Positions 33,448 to 44,047 of a stretch of DNA of 64,000 bases are shown piece by piece. A program made the translations under genes and the position numbers. The notes beneath the pieces are model-generated. The model was not told the origin of the DNA and made no database searches. It was given only the letters and a program-made list of their open reading frames with translations. The stretch covers positions 29,722,464 to 29,786,463 of the forward strand of contig NC_083582.1 of assembly GCF_027579695.1 (NCBI RefSeq), read 5' to 3'. The stretch's first letter is position 1; every line of letters begins with the position of its first letter. This stretch comes from Neoarius graeffei. Lineage: Eukaryota > Chordata > Actinopteri > Siluriformes > Ariidae.

Positions 33448-33637
33448 GACAAGAGGACTGAACTCAGGGGTATAAATAGACAAACTAATTAAGGACACAG
33501 GTGAAGATAATTAGGCAATTAACACAAACACAAGACACAGGAACAGTGGCGGCCTCTAGAGGCCAAAATAAACATGACATGAAAAGGAAATAACAGCGGC
33601 CTCTAGAGGCCAAAACAGTCCTAGTCCTAACATACCC

Positions 33638-33954
33638 TTGCAAGAGGGCTTCTCCGAAATGAAAACCCACACAGCATTTCACCCAGAGAAGTGCCCTCTG
33701 AATTCATACACCCTGTTTTATACAGCTTAGCATGAACTTGCATATCAGATGTTCTCCTGTTATCTTATTTCATGGTCGGGGCAACTCCTCTGCTATCTTT
33801 ATCTCTACTATGTATGCAAGCTTATGATAACCTTGTAAAATAGAACACAAAACAACATTCTTCATCTTATATAAACATGAGACACTGTCTCTGAAGCTTA
33901 CTTTCTAAAGATCACTAAATTCATAAATTCTCTAAAAATATTTTTTCCTCTACA
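33638..33954 (-). repeat. ERV 3' LTR (left copy; the rest is at 28259-28331)
   Basis: 28259-28331 plus 33638-33954 equal one LTR of about 390 bp split by the chromovirus. It aligns with 40308-40628 plus 41404-41473. Shared landmarks are GGAAAAAGCAGACAGAAATA, CACACAGCATTTCACCCAG and the terminal TTTTTTCCTCTACA. Confidence 0.85.
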
Positions 33955-34045
33955 CATTCCCCCTTTTATCAATTCTTTGATAGCTATAATACAAAATACT
34001 TATACAAAAGCAAAATACTTTCCCGAATACATCTTTTCTGTTTCC

Positions 34046-34195
34046 TGTCTGTTTGTCTCTGTGTCAGCCCTGCGATAACCTGGCGACTTGTCCAGGGTGT
34101 ACTCCGCCTCTCGCCCATAGTCAGCTGGGATAGGCTCCAGCTTGCCTGCAGCCCTGTAGAACAAGATAAGTGGCTACAGATAATGGATAGATAGA
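34046..34195 (+). mobile_element. SINE tail fragment inside the ERV
   Basis: The 3' third of the GATGAG-tailed SINE (GTGTCAGCCCTGCGATAACC to GATAATGGATAGATAG), without its tRNA-like head. Confidence 0.8.
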
Positions 34196-34760
34196 TGGTT
34201 CCCATCCCTCCTATACAGGTTTTCAACAGGCACTTCATTAACAGGGAAATGGAAATGATTATACTACTGTTTTTGTGAGACATAGGCATCTCTATGCAAA
34301 TGGCAAATGAACAGATAGGAAAATATGCAGATTCACATTATATAAATCAAACTTCACTATTGTGTTATTTCTTCAGCCAGCAATAAGCATAAGCAAAAAT
34401 ATCTATAGTTCATAATCATTCACATTCAAGAAAGGGGGGTTATATTTCTCATATGTCCTCAGAGGCCAGTCCGGGAGCTCTTCTGGATACGTCTTCACCT
34501 TCTGGTAACTTTCCATGATGGCATGCATCATCTTCATCATCGTATCTCTCAAGCATTGTCAGATGCAAAAACACTGATAGGTGCTGTTAGGGGGTGATAC
34601 TTCACTATTCTTGACCTATTTTGGTGCTCCAAGTACAGGTGCGCCCTTCTGCACTCTTTCTACCTCACCGAAACTCCATGACACCCCGCTAGCTTCACCT
34701 ACTCACTGTTCTCTTTCCCTCTCATCTCCGATGGTTCCTCTTCATCCTCCTCTGTTCCTC

Positions 34761-35135
34761 CTAACAGTGTAATCGCCAATCACCAGGCTTCAAATCATGT
34801 AGAGGTTCAGACGATGGGACTGGAAGTGTGTCCTTCACCTGCTTGTGAGTGATAGCAAGAGCAGAGAAGAGATCCACACAATAATGCAACATTTCATCTT
34901 GACACAACACAGTTAGGGCTTGTGGTTTAGGCCCTGAGCCCATGCCAGTATTGGGTGGCCTGCCAAACAGAATTTCAAAGGGGCTGAAGTTGTTTTTCAC
35001 TCTTATGCACATTCTCATATGAAACAGCACAATACAGAGAGCCTTTACGCAATTCAGGCCCTTATCTTCACAGCATTTGGCCAATTTGTTCTTCAGTGTC
35101 CCATTCTCCCTTTCTGCTGCATCATAGATAAGCAC
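34761..35135 (-). pseudogene. ERV integrase C-terminal remnant
   Basis: The open frame shows ERENGTLKNKLAK (end of the catalytic core, with its conserved Glu) and NNFSPFEILFGRPPNTG, the motif seen in gammaretrovirus-like and epsilonretrovirus-like integrases. The zinc-binding and central core parts are not recognisable upstream (35140-35636). Left of it, 33955-34760 shows no env-like ORF, only a SINE tail. Confidence 0.75.
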
Positions 35136-35636
35136 AGTGGTGTCTTATTTTTCTTCACAAATTTTGTGGGACAAAATTAAAAATAGCTCATCATTCCCCC
35201 TTTTGATACATGGTCCTGCCCATGTATCAGCTTAGCAAACACAGGGAAATAACAACTAAGGAGGCAAGGCATTCCCACATGACTTGGCCTGGTATGAGGA
35301 CCATACCACACCCCATTATGTTTGACACAACCGACCTTTTTTCCCCAGCATGCTATCTCCTTTAATGTGGCTGGTGACTAAATCTGCTCCAGCATAGCAA
35401 ACCTGAAAAGAGGATTCTGAGACATAATTAGGGTTAACACAAGCACAAACAGGGAACTCTTGGAAGCAGCTGCTTTAGCGTCTGCAGCAGCATTACCTGC
35501 AGAGGCAGGATCAGTCGAGTTAGTTACAGTAGTTAGTTACTTAGTTAGTTAGTAAGGCATCACATTTACAAACCTGCTTAGGTGTGTAAAATTGCATCTA
35601 ACAGTTCTTTGATGAGTGTGTGATGTACTGTAGATG

Positions 35637-36175
35637 TTAGATACCCATGATGTTTCCACAACCTACCAAATGGTGAGCTACTCCAAAAGCATACCTACTG
35701 TCTGTGTATATGGTCACTGTCTTGCCTTCTGCGAATTTACAGGCCTCTGTGACTGCCACTAGTTCAGAAGCCTGTGCTGAAAAGTGACTTGGAAGTGACC
35801 CTGAAACAAAGGTTTTATGGGCAGAGACCACTGCAAAACCAACAAGGTTCTTACCTGAGTCTGGGTTTTTGAAGCGAAGCCATCCACAAAAAGCAGTAAG
35901 TCTGGGTTTTGCAAAGGGACCTCACTGAGATCAGAGCAAGGCAAACAAACCTGCGAAACGGTAGATATGCAACATTGAGGCTCACCATCATCCTCAGTGG
36001 GTAATGGTGTCATGGGGTTTAAGATAAAACAGCATTTCACTGTGATGTAAGGCATTTTGAGTAACACAGCATTGTATCTGAGCCAGTGAGCTGCTGACAG
36101 ATGAGGTGTTTTTTGTTCTATGAGAAAAGCAGGAACAGCATGTGGAACCAATAACGTTAACTCTGAATAGCTCAC
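35637..36175 (-). pseudogene. ERV RNase H remnant
   Basis: Two overlapping frames carry the RNase H motifs: LLLFVDGFASK (first catalytic Asp) in the upstream frame, then ASELVAVTEACKFAEGK (Glu) and TIYTDSRYAFGVAHHL (Asp) in the downstream frame. A frame change lies between them near 35830. Confidence 0.75.
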
Positions 36176-36309
36176 TATGTCTCTTGAGGCTACTATGGCC
36201 TTTTCAGCTATGACAACAGCTCTGAAACATAGTGGTAGCCCTGCTGTGACAGGACAATAATATGCAACTGGTCATAACTTACCTCCATGCTGTTGTAGTA
36301 ATACTGACA

Positions 36310-36732
36310 TCATACATCCTGATTTCTCATCGACTGTCTGGACAAAAAGACAAGCAGGGTCTGGGATTCCCAGTGTGGGAGTAGGCCCTTGCCATGGATC
36401 AGTAAACTGAAGGGAGCCTCAAGTACAGTTGCACGACAATATGAGCACATCTCCAAAAATGACATCATTTGCTTCTTGGTTGGAGGTTTTGATATATTTT
36501 GTATGGCTGTGATTCTGTGATTAACCATGAATCATGGTTGGAAAAAAAGGATTAACATGCAGACACCCTAAGCCATAGAAGAAATAGGTTTCTTTCAATC
36601 TTGCATGACAGGCCTCTCTCTTTCAGTAAAGAGCACATCTTATCTCTTCCGTGCTCCCTTTACAGCCTAAACATTGAAACCTTGAAACTGGGTACATGCC
36701 AGATATTGAAAGAATCCAAAACAGTCTCTCTC

Positions 36733-36817
<85 letters not shown>

Positions 36818-37331
36818 GCAAAAATCTCTCTGCTTAGATGGTAGAAATTGCACATTTAAATTTAGATGTTTAAAATCTTCTTAAACACTTAAAATTTTCT
36901 ATTACACTTACTATGTATACTATTTGATGGTATTTGTGAATGAATAGTATGGAGATTAGGAACACTGGAAGCTCGAGCGCTTACAGCCTGCAGGTCTTGT
37001 ACAAATCTCCACTCAGTGGGTTACTCGGCTCAGTGTATTTCTTAACTGGGAAAATGGGAGTGCGCACGAGGGAGTTAAGACAATCTACAATTACCCCTGC
37101 TGCCTTTAGGGAATTGAACACAGGCCTAATGCCCTCTATAGCTTCAGGTCTCAGGGGATACTGGGATTTACAGGGTTTAAAATCAGATTTTGGGGTGATC
37201 ATCACTGGCTCAATACCCTTTATCAGCCCTATGTCATGTTTGCCCTGTGCCCAAAGCTGTTTCAGGACCTCCGCTAAACACGGGGAGTCAACTGTAAGTT
37301 TACCACATCCTTGGCACAGGTTTCTCACCAA
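36310..37331 (-). pseudogene. ERV reverse transcriptase remnant, palm deleted
   Basis: 36981-37331 encodes the N-terminal fingers (GIEPVMITPKSDFKPCKSQY, then the YPLRPEAIEGI region), and 36310-36528 encodes the connection (KPPTKKQMMSFLEMCSYCRA). In between, where the catalytic YxDD palm should be, there is a TC/AC microsatellite (36721-36813) and unrelated sequence. The enzyme is therefore missing its active site. Confidence 0.75.
36721..36813 (+). repeat. (TC)n(AC)n compound microsatellite
   Basis: A TC run followed directly by an AC run, sitting where the ERV RT palm should be. Confidence 0.95.
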
Positions 37332-37871
37332 TTAACCCTAAGTTTCTCTTGACAGAGACAATGAAATCCAAATTTGTTTGAAATGCAGTCATGTTTTTAC
37401 TGCACAGTGCTCTTGGATCACTTGCATTTACACACTTCAACACCCATGGGCCAAAATCCTTCCACCTATCCCCTTGTTGTTTTGCCAATGACATGTGCGG
37501 AGCCATGTGTGAACTAAACACCAGTTGATAACCGCTTGTTGGTTGCACAAATGTGGCGCACCTGTGACTATTCCAAAATAACTTCATTAATAACAGTTTT
37601 TCACATCCCCCTACATTCCTTAAACCAGTCATGCTCAAATTTAACATCTGGGTGCCCGTAGCTAATGTGAGTGGTGCAATGTAAGTTTTCTAATTGCCTA
37701 TAATCAGTACCACTTGGGCTAGTGTGTGTTTTTGCCATCTCAGTCAGCTCCCCATTCATATTCAGAACTTCTGAGGGCACCAGGCTCCACTCATACACAT
37801 AAAGGGGTGGAGATGGGTCTAGTTTAACCATTATTCATGACTGCACTCTCCTCATCTGGAATTCACACTAC

Positions 37872-38170
37872 CTATAACCCATCTGTGGTACTCAGGAGAC
37901 TTATGTCTAATCTGTGCATCAGATCTCTCCCTAGTATATTTACTGGGCAATAATGAGACAATAAAACTGAAAACCCAAATGTTTCAGACTCACCCAGTCT
38001 ACAGTGGAGTGGCTCAGTACATTTCTCGAGGACCTGTTGTCCAGAGGTGCCCACAGTGATCTGGGATCAGTTGCTGATCTTTGGCTGTGTAGAGAACTCT
38101 GAGGATCTAAGGGCAGAGTGTCCCGCTCCTGAATCTACTAAGAAATCTAGAACCTTATTAGAAACAGAGA
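37872..38170 (-). pseudogene. ERV protease remnant
   Basis: The aspartic protease active-site motif FLVDSGAG is readable in one minus-strand frame, with D-S-G at 38127-38135. A second open stretch (37872-38054) contains PVNILGRDLM, the conserved C-terminal retroviral protease motif. The two motifs are not in one uninterrupted frame. Confidence 0.75.
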
Positions 38171-38365
38171 AAATATTGGCATTTTCAAGCATAATTCATC
38201 AGTGTGTAATGCATATGTACCTACTTGTTTACTTTCCTTACTCTCTGTGCAGGCTGTAGCAAGCGGTGAGCATAAAGCAGATTCTTCATTGCCAGAAGCT
38301 TGAGCGACTAGGACTGGCAGTCAGTCCGCCATCTCAGTACTCTTGGGACTGCTTAGATAATGTGG

Positions 38366-39713
38366 ACATTGGTCACACCAGTGATTAAGTGAGCCACAAA
38401 TGAAGCATCCATCTTGGTGCTGTCAACCTCTTCCTCTCCCATGACCTCTTCCACATGACCTTCCATGTCCCGCTCCATGCTGCTGACTTGCTTACATACC
38501 TTGCACCACCAAAACCATTGTAAACATGGCCTTAAGAAGAGTGTTGCCTTTTTTTCTCTGATTTTACTGCCTCTTCTCTACATGTGCTGGATGTCTCTGC
38601 AGATATTGTGTTACTGTCTCATCATCCTGTTGCTTACAGATTGTTATTTGTGTGATGTCCATTTGGACTGGAAATCTCGTTCTGACAGCATCCTGCAATC
38701 CAATAACGGACTCTCAATAGGCCCGGTTACTGGCATGCATCCAATCTGGGTGATTTGCATGCTCCTCTTCTTCAAGAAACTTGTCCTGGATCTTGCTGAA
38801 GTCCAAATCTAGTTTCTTTGCAAACATTCAGCACAGTTCATGGCTGTTGGGGAAGTATGTTTGACAGAAACTGTTGAATTCCTCGGTATACTTAGGACCA
38901 CCATGCTGTCTGGGATCCTTGATCTCAGCAGCCATCTGCATAACCTCCTCTGGACTCCAGGCATGGAAGACCATAGTTGGGCCTTCTGGTCTGGCCACAG
39001 CGACCACTGGCATATGGATATCTGTGCAAACCTCCCTATCTTTATCAGCATGCACTGGGTAGCCTTTAGTTTCCTTCTTCATTGTGTGCGACCTTGTGTG
39101 TGATGACACTGAGGTAGATGTCGCTACCTGTGTGAAGCTTTCACCTTGTTCAAATTCCTCTATGGGTTGATTATGGTCCTGCATTTGTTGACCAGCAGAA
39201 AGTGACACAGGCACTGTTTCTGGAGGCTGAGAAGAAGATGGAGGAGGAGGGGGAGGGAACAAATCCTGCATCGGGTTGAGTTTTGGATGAATGCCAGCAT
39301 TCCTCTGCGAGGCTCCAGGCACATAAGAGAGTGGAGCTGAAGCTGTAAAAGCACTAGAATTCTGATTAGTTCCCTGACGTTCTACCTGACCCTAATGTGT
39401 ATGTGAATTTGCCAGTTTATCTCTTATCACAGCTTCCACTTGCCACATTTTAAATGCACCCCAATCAACCTGTATTCTACATTTCTTCTTCCTTTTTCTC
39501 ATTATCTTCCTCTACTTGTTTCAACCTCTCCTTAAAATTCTGGATCTGTCCACTTAAACTGCCTCCCTTTGGAAATTTGCATCTTTCTTCCCACATCCTA
39601 AGTTGCTTACACAAGTCAAGTCCATACTTAATTAACATATATTTTACTTTTGGAAAAGGGTAGGTTTCAGGAGTTATCTCAGTTTCTGACTGCTTTGTTC
39701 CTTTCTGTCTCAT
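38366..39713 (-). pseudogene. ERV gag remnant
   Basis: Minus-strand pieces at 39477-39713 (acidic, Glu/Lys-rich N-terminal part) and 38828-39322 (Pro-rich stretch, then a capsid-like region with VVFHAWSPEEV-type motifs) lead to a CCHC zinc knuckle at 38366-38407 (C-x2-C-x4-H-x4-C, reading CFICGSLNHWCDQC). The knuckle is the nucleocapsid RNA-binding motif. Frames are broken between segments, so no full-length Gag can be made from this copy. Confidence 0.7.
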
Positions 39714-40080
39714 TTTCCCTTGTATGTTGCAAAAGACCGTGTTTTAATCTCACTTTTACCCCAAGTGTGTCGTGATCACGATTGCTTCCTGCTATTTGTC
39801 AATAATAGGTAGGTTTCTAGTCCTTCCAAAACCTTACTTGAAAAGAGCAGAAAGGGTTTTTCTCTCAACCTGGTACATATTCACCCTCTCAAAAATACGC
39901 ACACTGATGGGTCCAACCATCTAGACACGCGTCTACTACAGTTCACTGCGACACATAATCTCTTATCGTCAATTTACAAGAATAAAAGAAAAAGGCTTTT
40001 CCTCACCATGAGTTTGTTGGATATCAGCAGCAGTGGGGGATCCCCTGTTGTCTAAAGACTCAGTCTGTCTCTGGAGATCT

Positions 40081-40239
40081 CGTCAGACTTGCTGGGCAAT
40101 ACATTTTCTTGCTACTGTAACATGTGAATTTCCCCGATGTGGGATCAATAAAGTGAATCTAATCTAATCTAATCTAATCTAATCTAATCTAATCTAATCT
40201 AATCTAATCTAATCTAATCTAATCTAATCTAATCTAATA
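40081..40239 (+). repeat. LINE-like 3' end with (TAATC)n tail
   Basis: TTGCTACTGTAACATGTGAA, GATGTGGGATCAATAAAG, then about 16 pentamer repeats of TAATC. The AATTTCCCC...GGGATCAATAAAG phrase with a pentamer tail resembles fish non-LTR 3' ends. No coding part remains. Confidence 0.55.
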
Positions 40240-40307
40240 GTTTCCCCAAACTTGGATCTGGAAAAGTCCCTGCTACTCATGCTATCCCATCCTTGTTGAG
40301 AAGAATT

Positions 40308-41473
40308 ATGGTGGAAAAACGTAATCAAACTCAAGGCTGTTAGGAAAAAGCAGACAGAAATATGAGTTTATTAATACCCTTGCAAGAGGGCTTCTCCAAA
40401 ATGAAAACCCACACAGCATTTCACCCAGAGAAGCGCCCTCTGAATTCATATACCTTATTTTATACAGCTTAGCATGAACTTGCATATCAGATGTTCTCCT
40501 GTTATCTCCTTTCACGGTCAGGGGCATCTCCTCTGCTATCTTTATCTCTGCTATGTACGCAAGCTTACGATAACCTTGTAAAATAGAACACAAAACAACA
40601 TTCTTCATCTTATATAAACATGAGACAGTATTGGTTTTTTTTTTCCATCTCTCTGGCCCTCACCATGTCGAGATCAGTCCCCTCGTGTCACCCAGACGTC
40701 TGGGGGTGAGTCGCAGAAAAAAGAAAGGAACCCCACAATCCAGTTCGCAATCTTTATTCGCAAGTCCCCCAATACAACGAGAGAATACAGGGATTTTATA
40801 TGTGTCTTATCTGTGTGGATGAAATGACATCACTGTTTGATATCTGTCTATGTGTGTGTGTGTCTGTGTGGATATGCAGCTATGCATTGTGTGTGTGTGT
40901 GTGTGTGTGTATGTGAATGTGTGTGTGTGTTATGTGTGTGCGTCGTAGGATGTCAGACTATGACAACAGTGACTAGGTCAGTAAACCTTGGACTGAGCAA
41001 AACACATCTTAATTCCATCAATATGTATGTGTGTGAGTGAAAATATATCCTGTATACATTTCATATTAGCAGATGTTCTAACAGATATCAACATTTACGC
41101 ACAACCTTAGGTCAGAGATAGCACAGGACAATATATTCTGATAGAATGTTCCAAAATATATCAATATTACGTCTCGAGCAATGTGTCTAGCTTAGACAGA
41201 AGGTCACACAGTAACTTGGTCAAGTTACACAGGAGACAGAGGAATTCAATGCCTTCTAGCTGAAATAGTAAAATAGAACAGAACAGAACAATATTAAGAA
41301 TAAATCCTTACAATTTTGTCACAAAATGAATTACTGCCTTCTTGGTCAAGAATAAATACTTACAATTATTTATCCTTACAAAGGAATAAAACCTTACAGA
41401 CAGTGTTGCTGAAGCTTACTTTCTAAAGATCACTGAAGTCATAATTTCTCTAAAAATAATTTTTTCCTCTACA
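40308..41473 (-). repeat. ERV 5' LTR (right copy), split by a solo LTR
   Basis: Homologous to the left LTR on both sides of the 770-bp insertion at 40629-41398. Several substitutions separate the two copies (e.g. CATGGTCGGGGCAACTCC versus CACGGTCAGGGGCATCTCC), so the ERV is much older than the chromovirus inside it. Confidence 0.85.
40629..41398 (-). mobile_element. Solo LTR of a second retrovirus-like family
   Basis: A 770-bp insertion flanked by GACAG (40624-40628, 41399-41403) inside the ERV right LTR. In minus orientation it starts TGTAAGG and has AATAAAG followed by ATTGCGAACTGGATTGTGG and a U5-like end with the palindrome CCCAGACGTCTGGG. No internal coding region is present, which fits recombination between LTRs. 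A (TG)n run lies at about 40850-40940. Confidence 0.8.
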
Positions 41474-41773
41474 GGATCAAAAGATGAATGCATGAACATA
41501 TGAGATGATAGATCAGAATTTCAACTTTCATTTCCTGATATATACATGTAGATGTGTTAAACAACTTACAAAATGGCACCGTTTGTTTGAACCCACCCAT
41601 TTTTCAAGTGATCAGACATACTGGAACATGTGACTGACAAGTGTTTCATAGTGTGCCCTGGTAGATTGATTGATTTAAAAATTAATACAGTAGTGCTAAA
41701 TGTCCAGTCTTGGCTTGAGCCCTGGATTTTGCCTGTGAACACTGCATTTGTTGTTAAAAAAGGATAAACCAAC

Positions 41774-42480
41774 ATGAAGGCCAGAGAGCTGTCTATGGGA
41801 GAAAAGCAAGCCATTTTGAAGCTGAGAAAAGAGGAAAAATTGATCAGAGCCATTGCACAAAGCCAAGACCACAATTTGGAATGTCCTGAAAAAGAAAGAA
41901 ACCAGTGGCATAATAACAACCAGACATCAAACAGGTCAGCCAAGGAAAGTAACAGCAGTTAGTGACAGAAACAGATTGAGAGATGTGAAGAAAAACCCTC
42001 AACCAACAGTCAGTGACATCAACAACTACCTCCACAGGGCAGGGGTGAATTGTAAACCTCCGCAATCCACTGTTTAAAGAAGAATTTAAGAGCTTATATA
42101 ATATATAGAGGAGTTTATAATGTACTATAATATAGTATCATACTGTATATAGAGCTCATAACATACAGAGGCCATACCACTCATTAGCAATAAGAATTAG
42201 AAGGCTAGATTGGAATTCACAAAGAAATACAGAGATGGGCCACAATCATTTTGGAACCAAGATTAACCTTTGCCAAAATGTGGAGAAAGAAAGGATCTGC
42301 TCATGATCCAGAACATGACAGCTCATTGGTCAAGCACAGTGGAAATAGTGTCATGGCTTGGGCTTGCATGGCTGCTTCTGGAATAGGTTCACTGATCTTT
42401 ATTGATGATATCAATATCATGATGGTAGGCGCAAAGACTACAGAAACCTTCTGTCTGCAAATTTACAGAGAAATGCATCC
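41774..42480 (+). pseudogene. Tc1-A transposase, N-terminal part (degenerate)
   Basis: ATG at 41774 opens MKARELSMGEKQAILKLRKE, the helix-turn-helix start of a Tc1-type transposase. Frameshifts follow: the ITTRHQTGQPRKVTAVSDRN segment (paired-like DNA-binding part) continues in another frame from about 41900. HNSGNSVMAWACMAASGIGS-type catalytic-domain sequence appears at 42330-42400. The copy then stops at an inserted SINE. The C-terminal part (KRRLKGETPPNQSTAERS-type) resumes at 49070. It would bind the TIRs and catalyse cut-and-paste at TA, but is inactive here. Confidence 0.75.
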
Positions 42481-42490
42481 AATCTACAAC

Positions 42491-42760
42491 CCAGGTGGCA
42501 TGGTAGTGTTATGATTAGCACTGTTGCCTCATAGCAAGAAGATTCCAGGTTCAAACCTCATGGACAATGGGGGTCTTCCTGTGTGGAATTTGTATGTTCT
42601 CCCCATGTCTGTGTGGGTTTCCTCTGGGTGCTCTGATTTCCCCCACAGTTCAAAGACATGCAGATTAGGTAAAATACCCAACCACTGGGTTTGTATAAGG
42701 CAGTGCATACTTAGTGCTGGTCCCAAGCCTGGATAGATTTGAAAGCCCATATGAGATTAG
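42491..42760 (+). mobile_element. Diverged SINE with alternative tail
   Basis: The head GGTGGCATGGTAGTG and body are those of the GATGAG-tailed SINE, but after CAAAGACATGCAGATTAGG the tail becomes AGTGCATACTTAGTGCTGG and TCCCAAGCCTGGATAG. It marks the junction where Tc1-A is broken and Tc1-B begins. Confidence 0.7.
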
Positions 42761-43169
42761 CATAAGAGAAACTGGTTATTAACTTTCTGAAAATAAAGTG
42801 TATATATTTTTTTTCAAAAAAAGTTGGGATGCTGTGTAAGACATGAATGAAAACAGAATGCAAAGATTTGCAAATCCTTTTTGACCTACCCGTACTGAAT
42901 TGAATACAATACAAAGACAAAATATTTAATGTTCAAACTGAGCAACATTTATTGTTTTTGTAAATATACACACATTCTGAATTTGATTCCTGCCACATAT
43001 TCCAAAAAAGTTGAGACAGGGTCATGTTTACCTCTGTGTTACATCACCTTTTAACAACACTCAGTAAGCATTTGGGAAATGAGGACACTAATTGTCAAAG
43101 TTTTAAATGTGAAATGCTTTCCCATTCTTGGTTGATATAGGACTTCAGTTGCTCAACATTCCAGGGTTT

Positions 43170-43250
43170 CTGTTGTTGTATTTTATGCTTCATAATGTGC
43201 CTCTCATTGAAAATGTGCAGCACATTATGAAGCATAAAATACAACAACAG
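43170..43250. repeat. Perfect 31-bp inverted repeat (hairpin)
   Basis: 43170-43200 and 43220-43250 are exact reverse complements with a 19-nt loop. The first arm is the normal Tc1-B sequence, and the second looks like a templated inverted copy that replaced nearby sequence. Confidence 0.9.
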
Positions 43251-43387
43251 AAAAGAGTGTGGGTGCTAAACAGGCAGGCCATTTTAGCACCCGCACTCTT
43301 ACTATGAAACCATGCTTTTGTACAGTGGTGTGCACGGGGGGTGGCGGGGGGTGGTTGCCCCCCCCTTGTGGCCTAATTGTTGAAAAA

Positions 43388-43565
43388 CACATGCTAAAGT
43401 GCCCTCTTGGGAGCCAAAATGTGTGCTAGAGTGCCCCCTTGGGAGCCAAAACGCATGCTAGAGTGCTCTCAAGTGCCCCCTTGGGAGCCAAAACGCATAC
43501 TAAACTGCCCTCAAGTGCCCTCTCAGGAGCCAAAACACGTGCTAAAGTGCCCCCTTGGGAGCCTT
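43388..43565 (+). repeat. Minisatellite in the hAT element
   Basis: About five or six irregular units of roughly 33 bp built on AGTGCCCCCTTGGGAGCC and CAAAACGCATGCTA. Confidence 0.85.
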
Positions 43566-44047
43566 GAGGGGGAGAGAGAGACCAGTGTGATGATCAGCTA
43601 AGTAGAACACAGCTGGGTGACCATTATAAACTGTGAATGTAGCTTTAGGCTACATCCACACGACAACGGCAACGAGATTTTTTTTTTTAAATATCGCGTC
43701 CAATTTTTTTTTTTTAAATATCGCATCCACATGGCCCCTCCTAGAACTGCCACCTTATTGTGGTGGAGGGGTTTGTGTGCTTGAATGATCCTAGGAGCTA
43801 TGTTGTCAGGGGCATGATGCCCCTGTCAGGGTTTCCCAAGGCAGACAGGTCCTAGGTGACAGGCCAGACCAAGAGCAGTTCACCAAAACCCCTAATGGAG
43901 CAACAACCAAGGACCGAGACGTTGCCCGGTATGGCGCAGCTGGGGCCCCACCCTGGAGCCAAGCCCGGGGTTGGGGCTCGCATGCAAGCGCTTGGTGGCT
44001 GGGCCTTTGCCCATGGGGCCCGGCCGGGCTCAGCCTGAAGAGGTGAC

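Larger units (their letters stand above)
28332..33632 (-). mobile_element. Tf1/sushi-group chromovirus (Ty3/gypsy), near-intact
   Basis: A 5.3-kb minus-strand element with 479-bp LTRs at both ends and a perfect 5-bp target duplication TACCC (28327-28331, 33633-33637), inserted in the ERV left LTR. It has gag with one zinc knuckle and pol with protease, RT, RNase H, HHCC integrase, GPF module and chromodomain. Gag and pol overlap in the -1 frame. The LTRs look identical base for base on reading, so insertion is recent. The only coding defect I noticed is one frameshift in pol at 30354-30357. Confidence 0.95.
33154..33632 (-). repeat. Chromovirus 5' LTR
   Basis: Begins TGTTAGGACTAGG and ends ACCCTAACA in element orientation. 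It has a TATTTATA box at 33471-33478, a predicted transcription start about 31 nt downstream near 33447, two GGCCTCTAGAGGCC palindromes in U3 (33551-33564, 33598-33611), and tRNA-like A/B boxes at the U5 end (33212-33222, 33170-33180). Confidence 0.93.
28259..41473 (-). mobile_element. Endogenous retrovirus (class I-like), degraded, minus strand
   Basis: Two roughly 390-bp LTR copies, each split by a later insertion, bracket an internal region with gag, protease, RT, RNase H and integrase remnants, all on the minus strand. LTR ends are TG...CA in that orientation (TGTAGAGG...CCACCACA). It inserted into the terminal inverted repeat of Tc1-A, whose sequence stops at 28258 and resumes at 41474. 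Every domain is interrupted, the RT palm is missing and no env was recognised. A clear target duplication was not found. Confidence 0.8.

Noticed and set aside
33955-34760. ERV env gene
   Set aside because: Expected here by genome order, but no signal peptide, transmembrane or envelope-like ORF is readable, and a SINE tail occupies part of it.
40158-40239. Regular pentamer array resembling a repeat-spacer locus
   Set aside because: Uninterrupted (TAATC)n without spacers, after a LINE-like 3' end. A microsatellite, not CRISPR.
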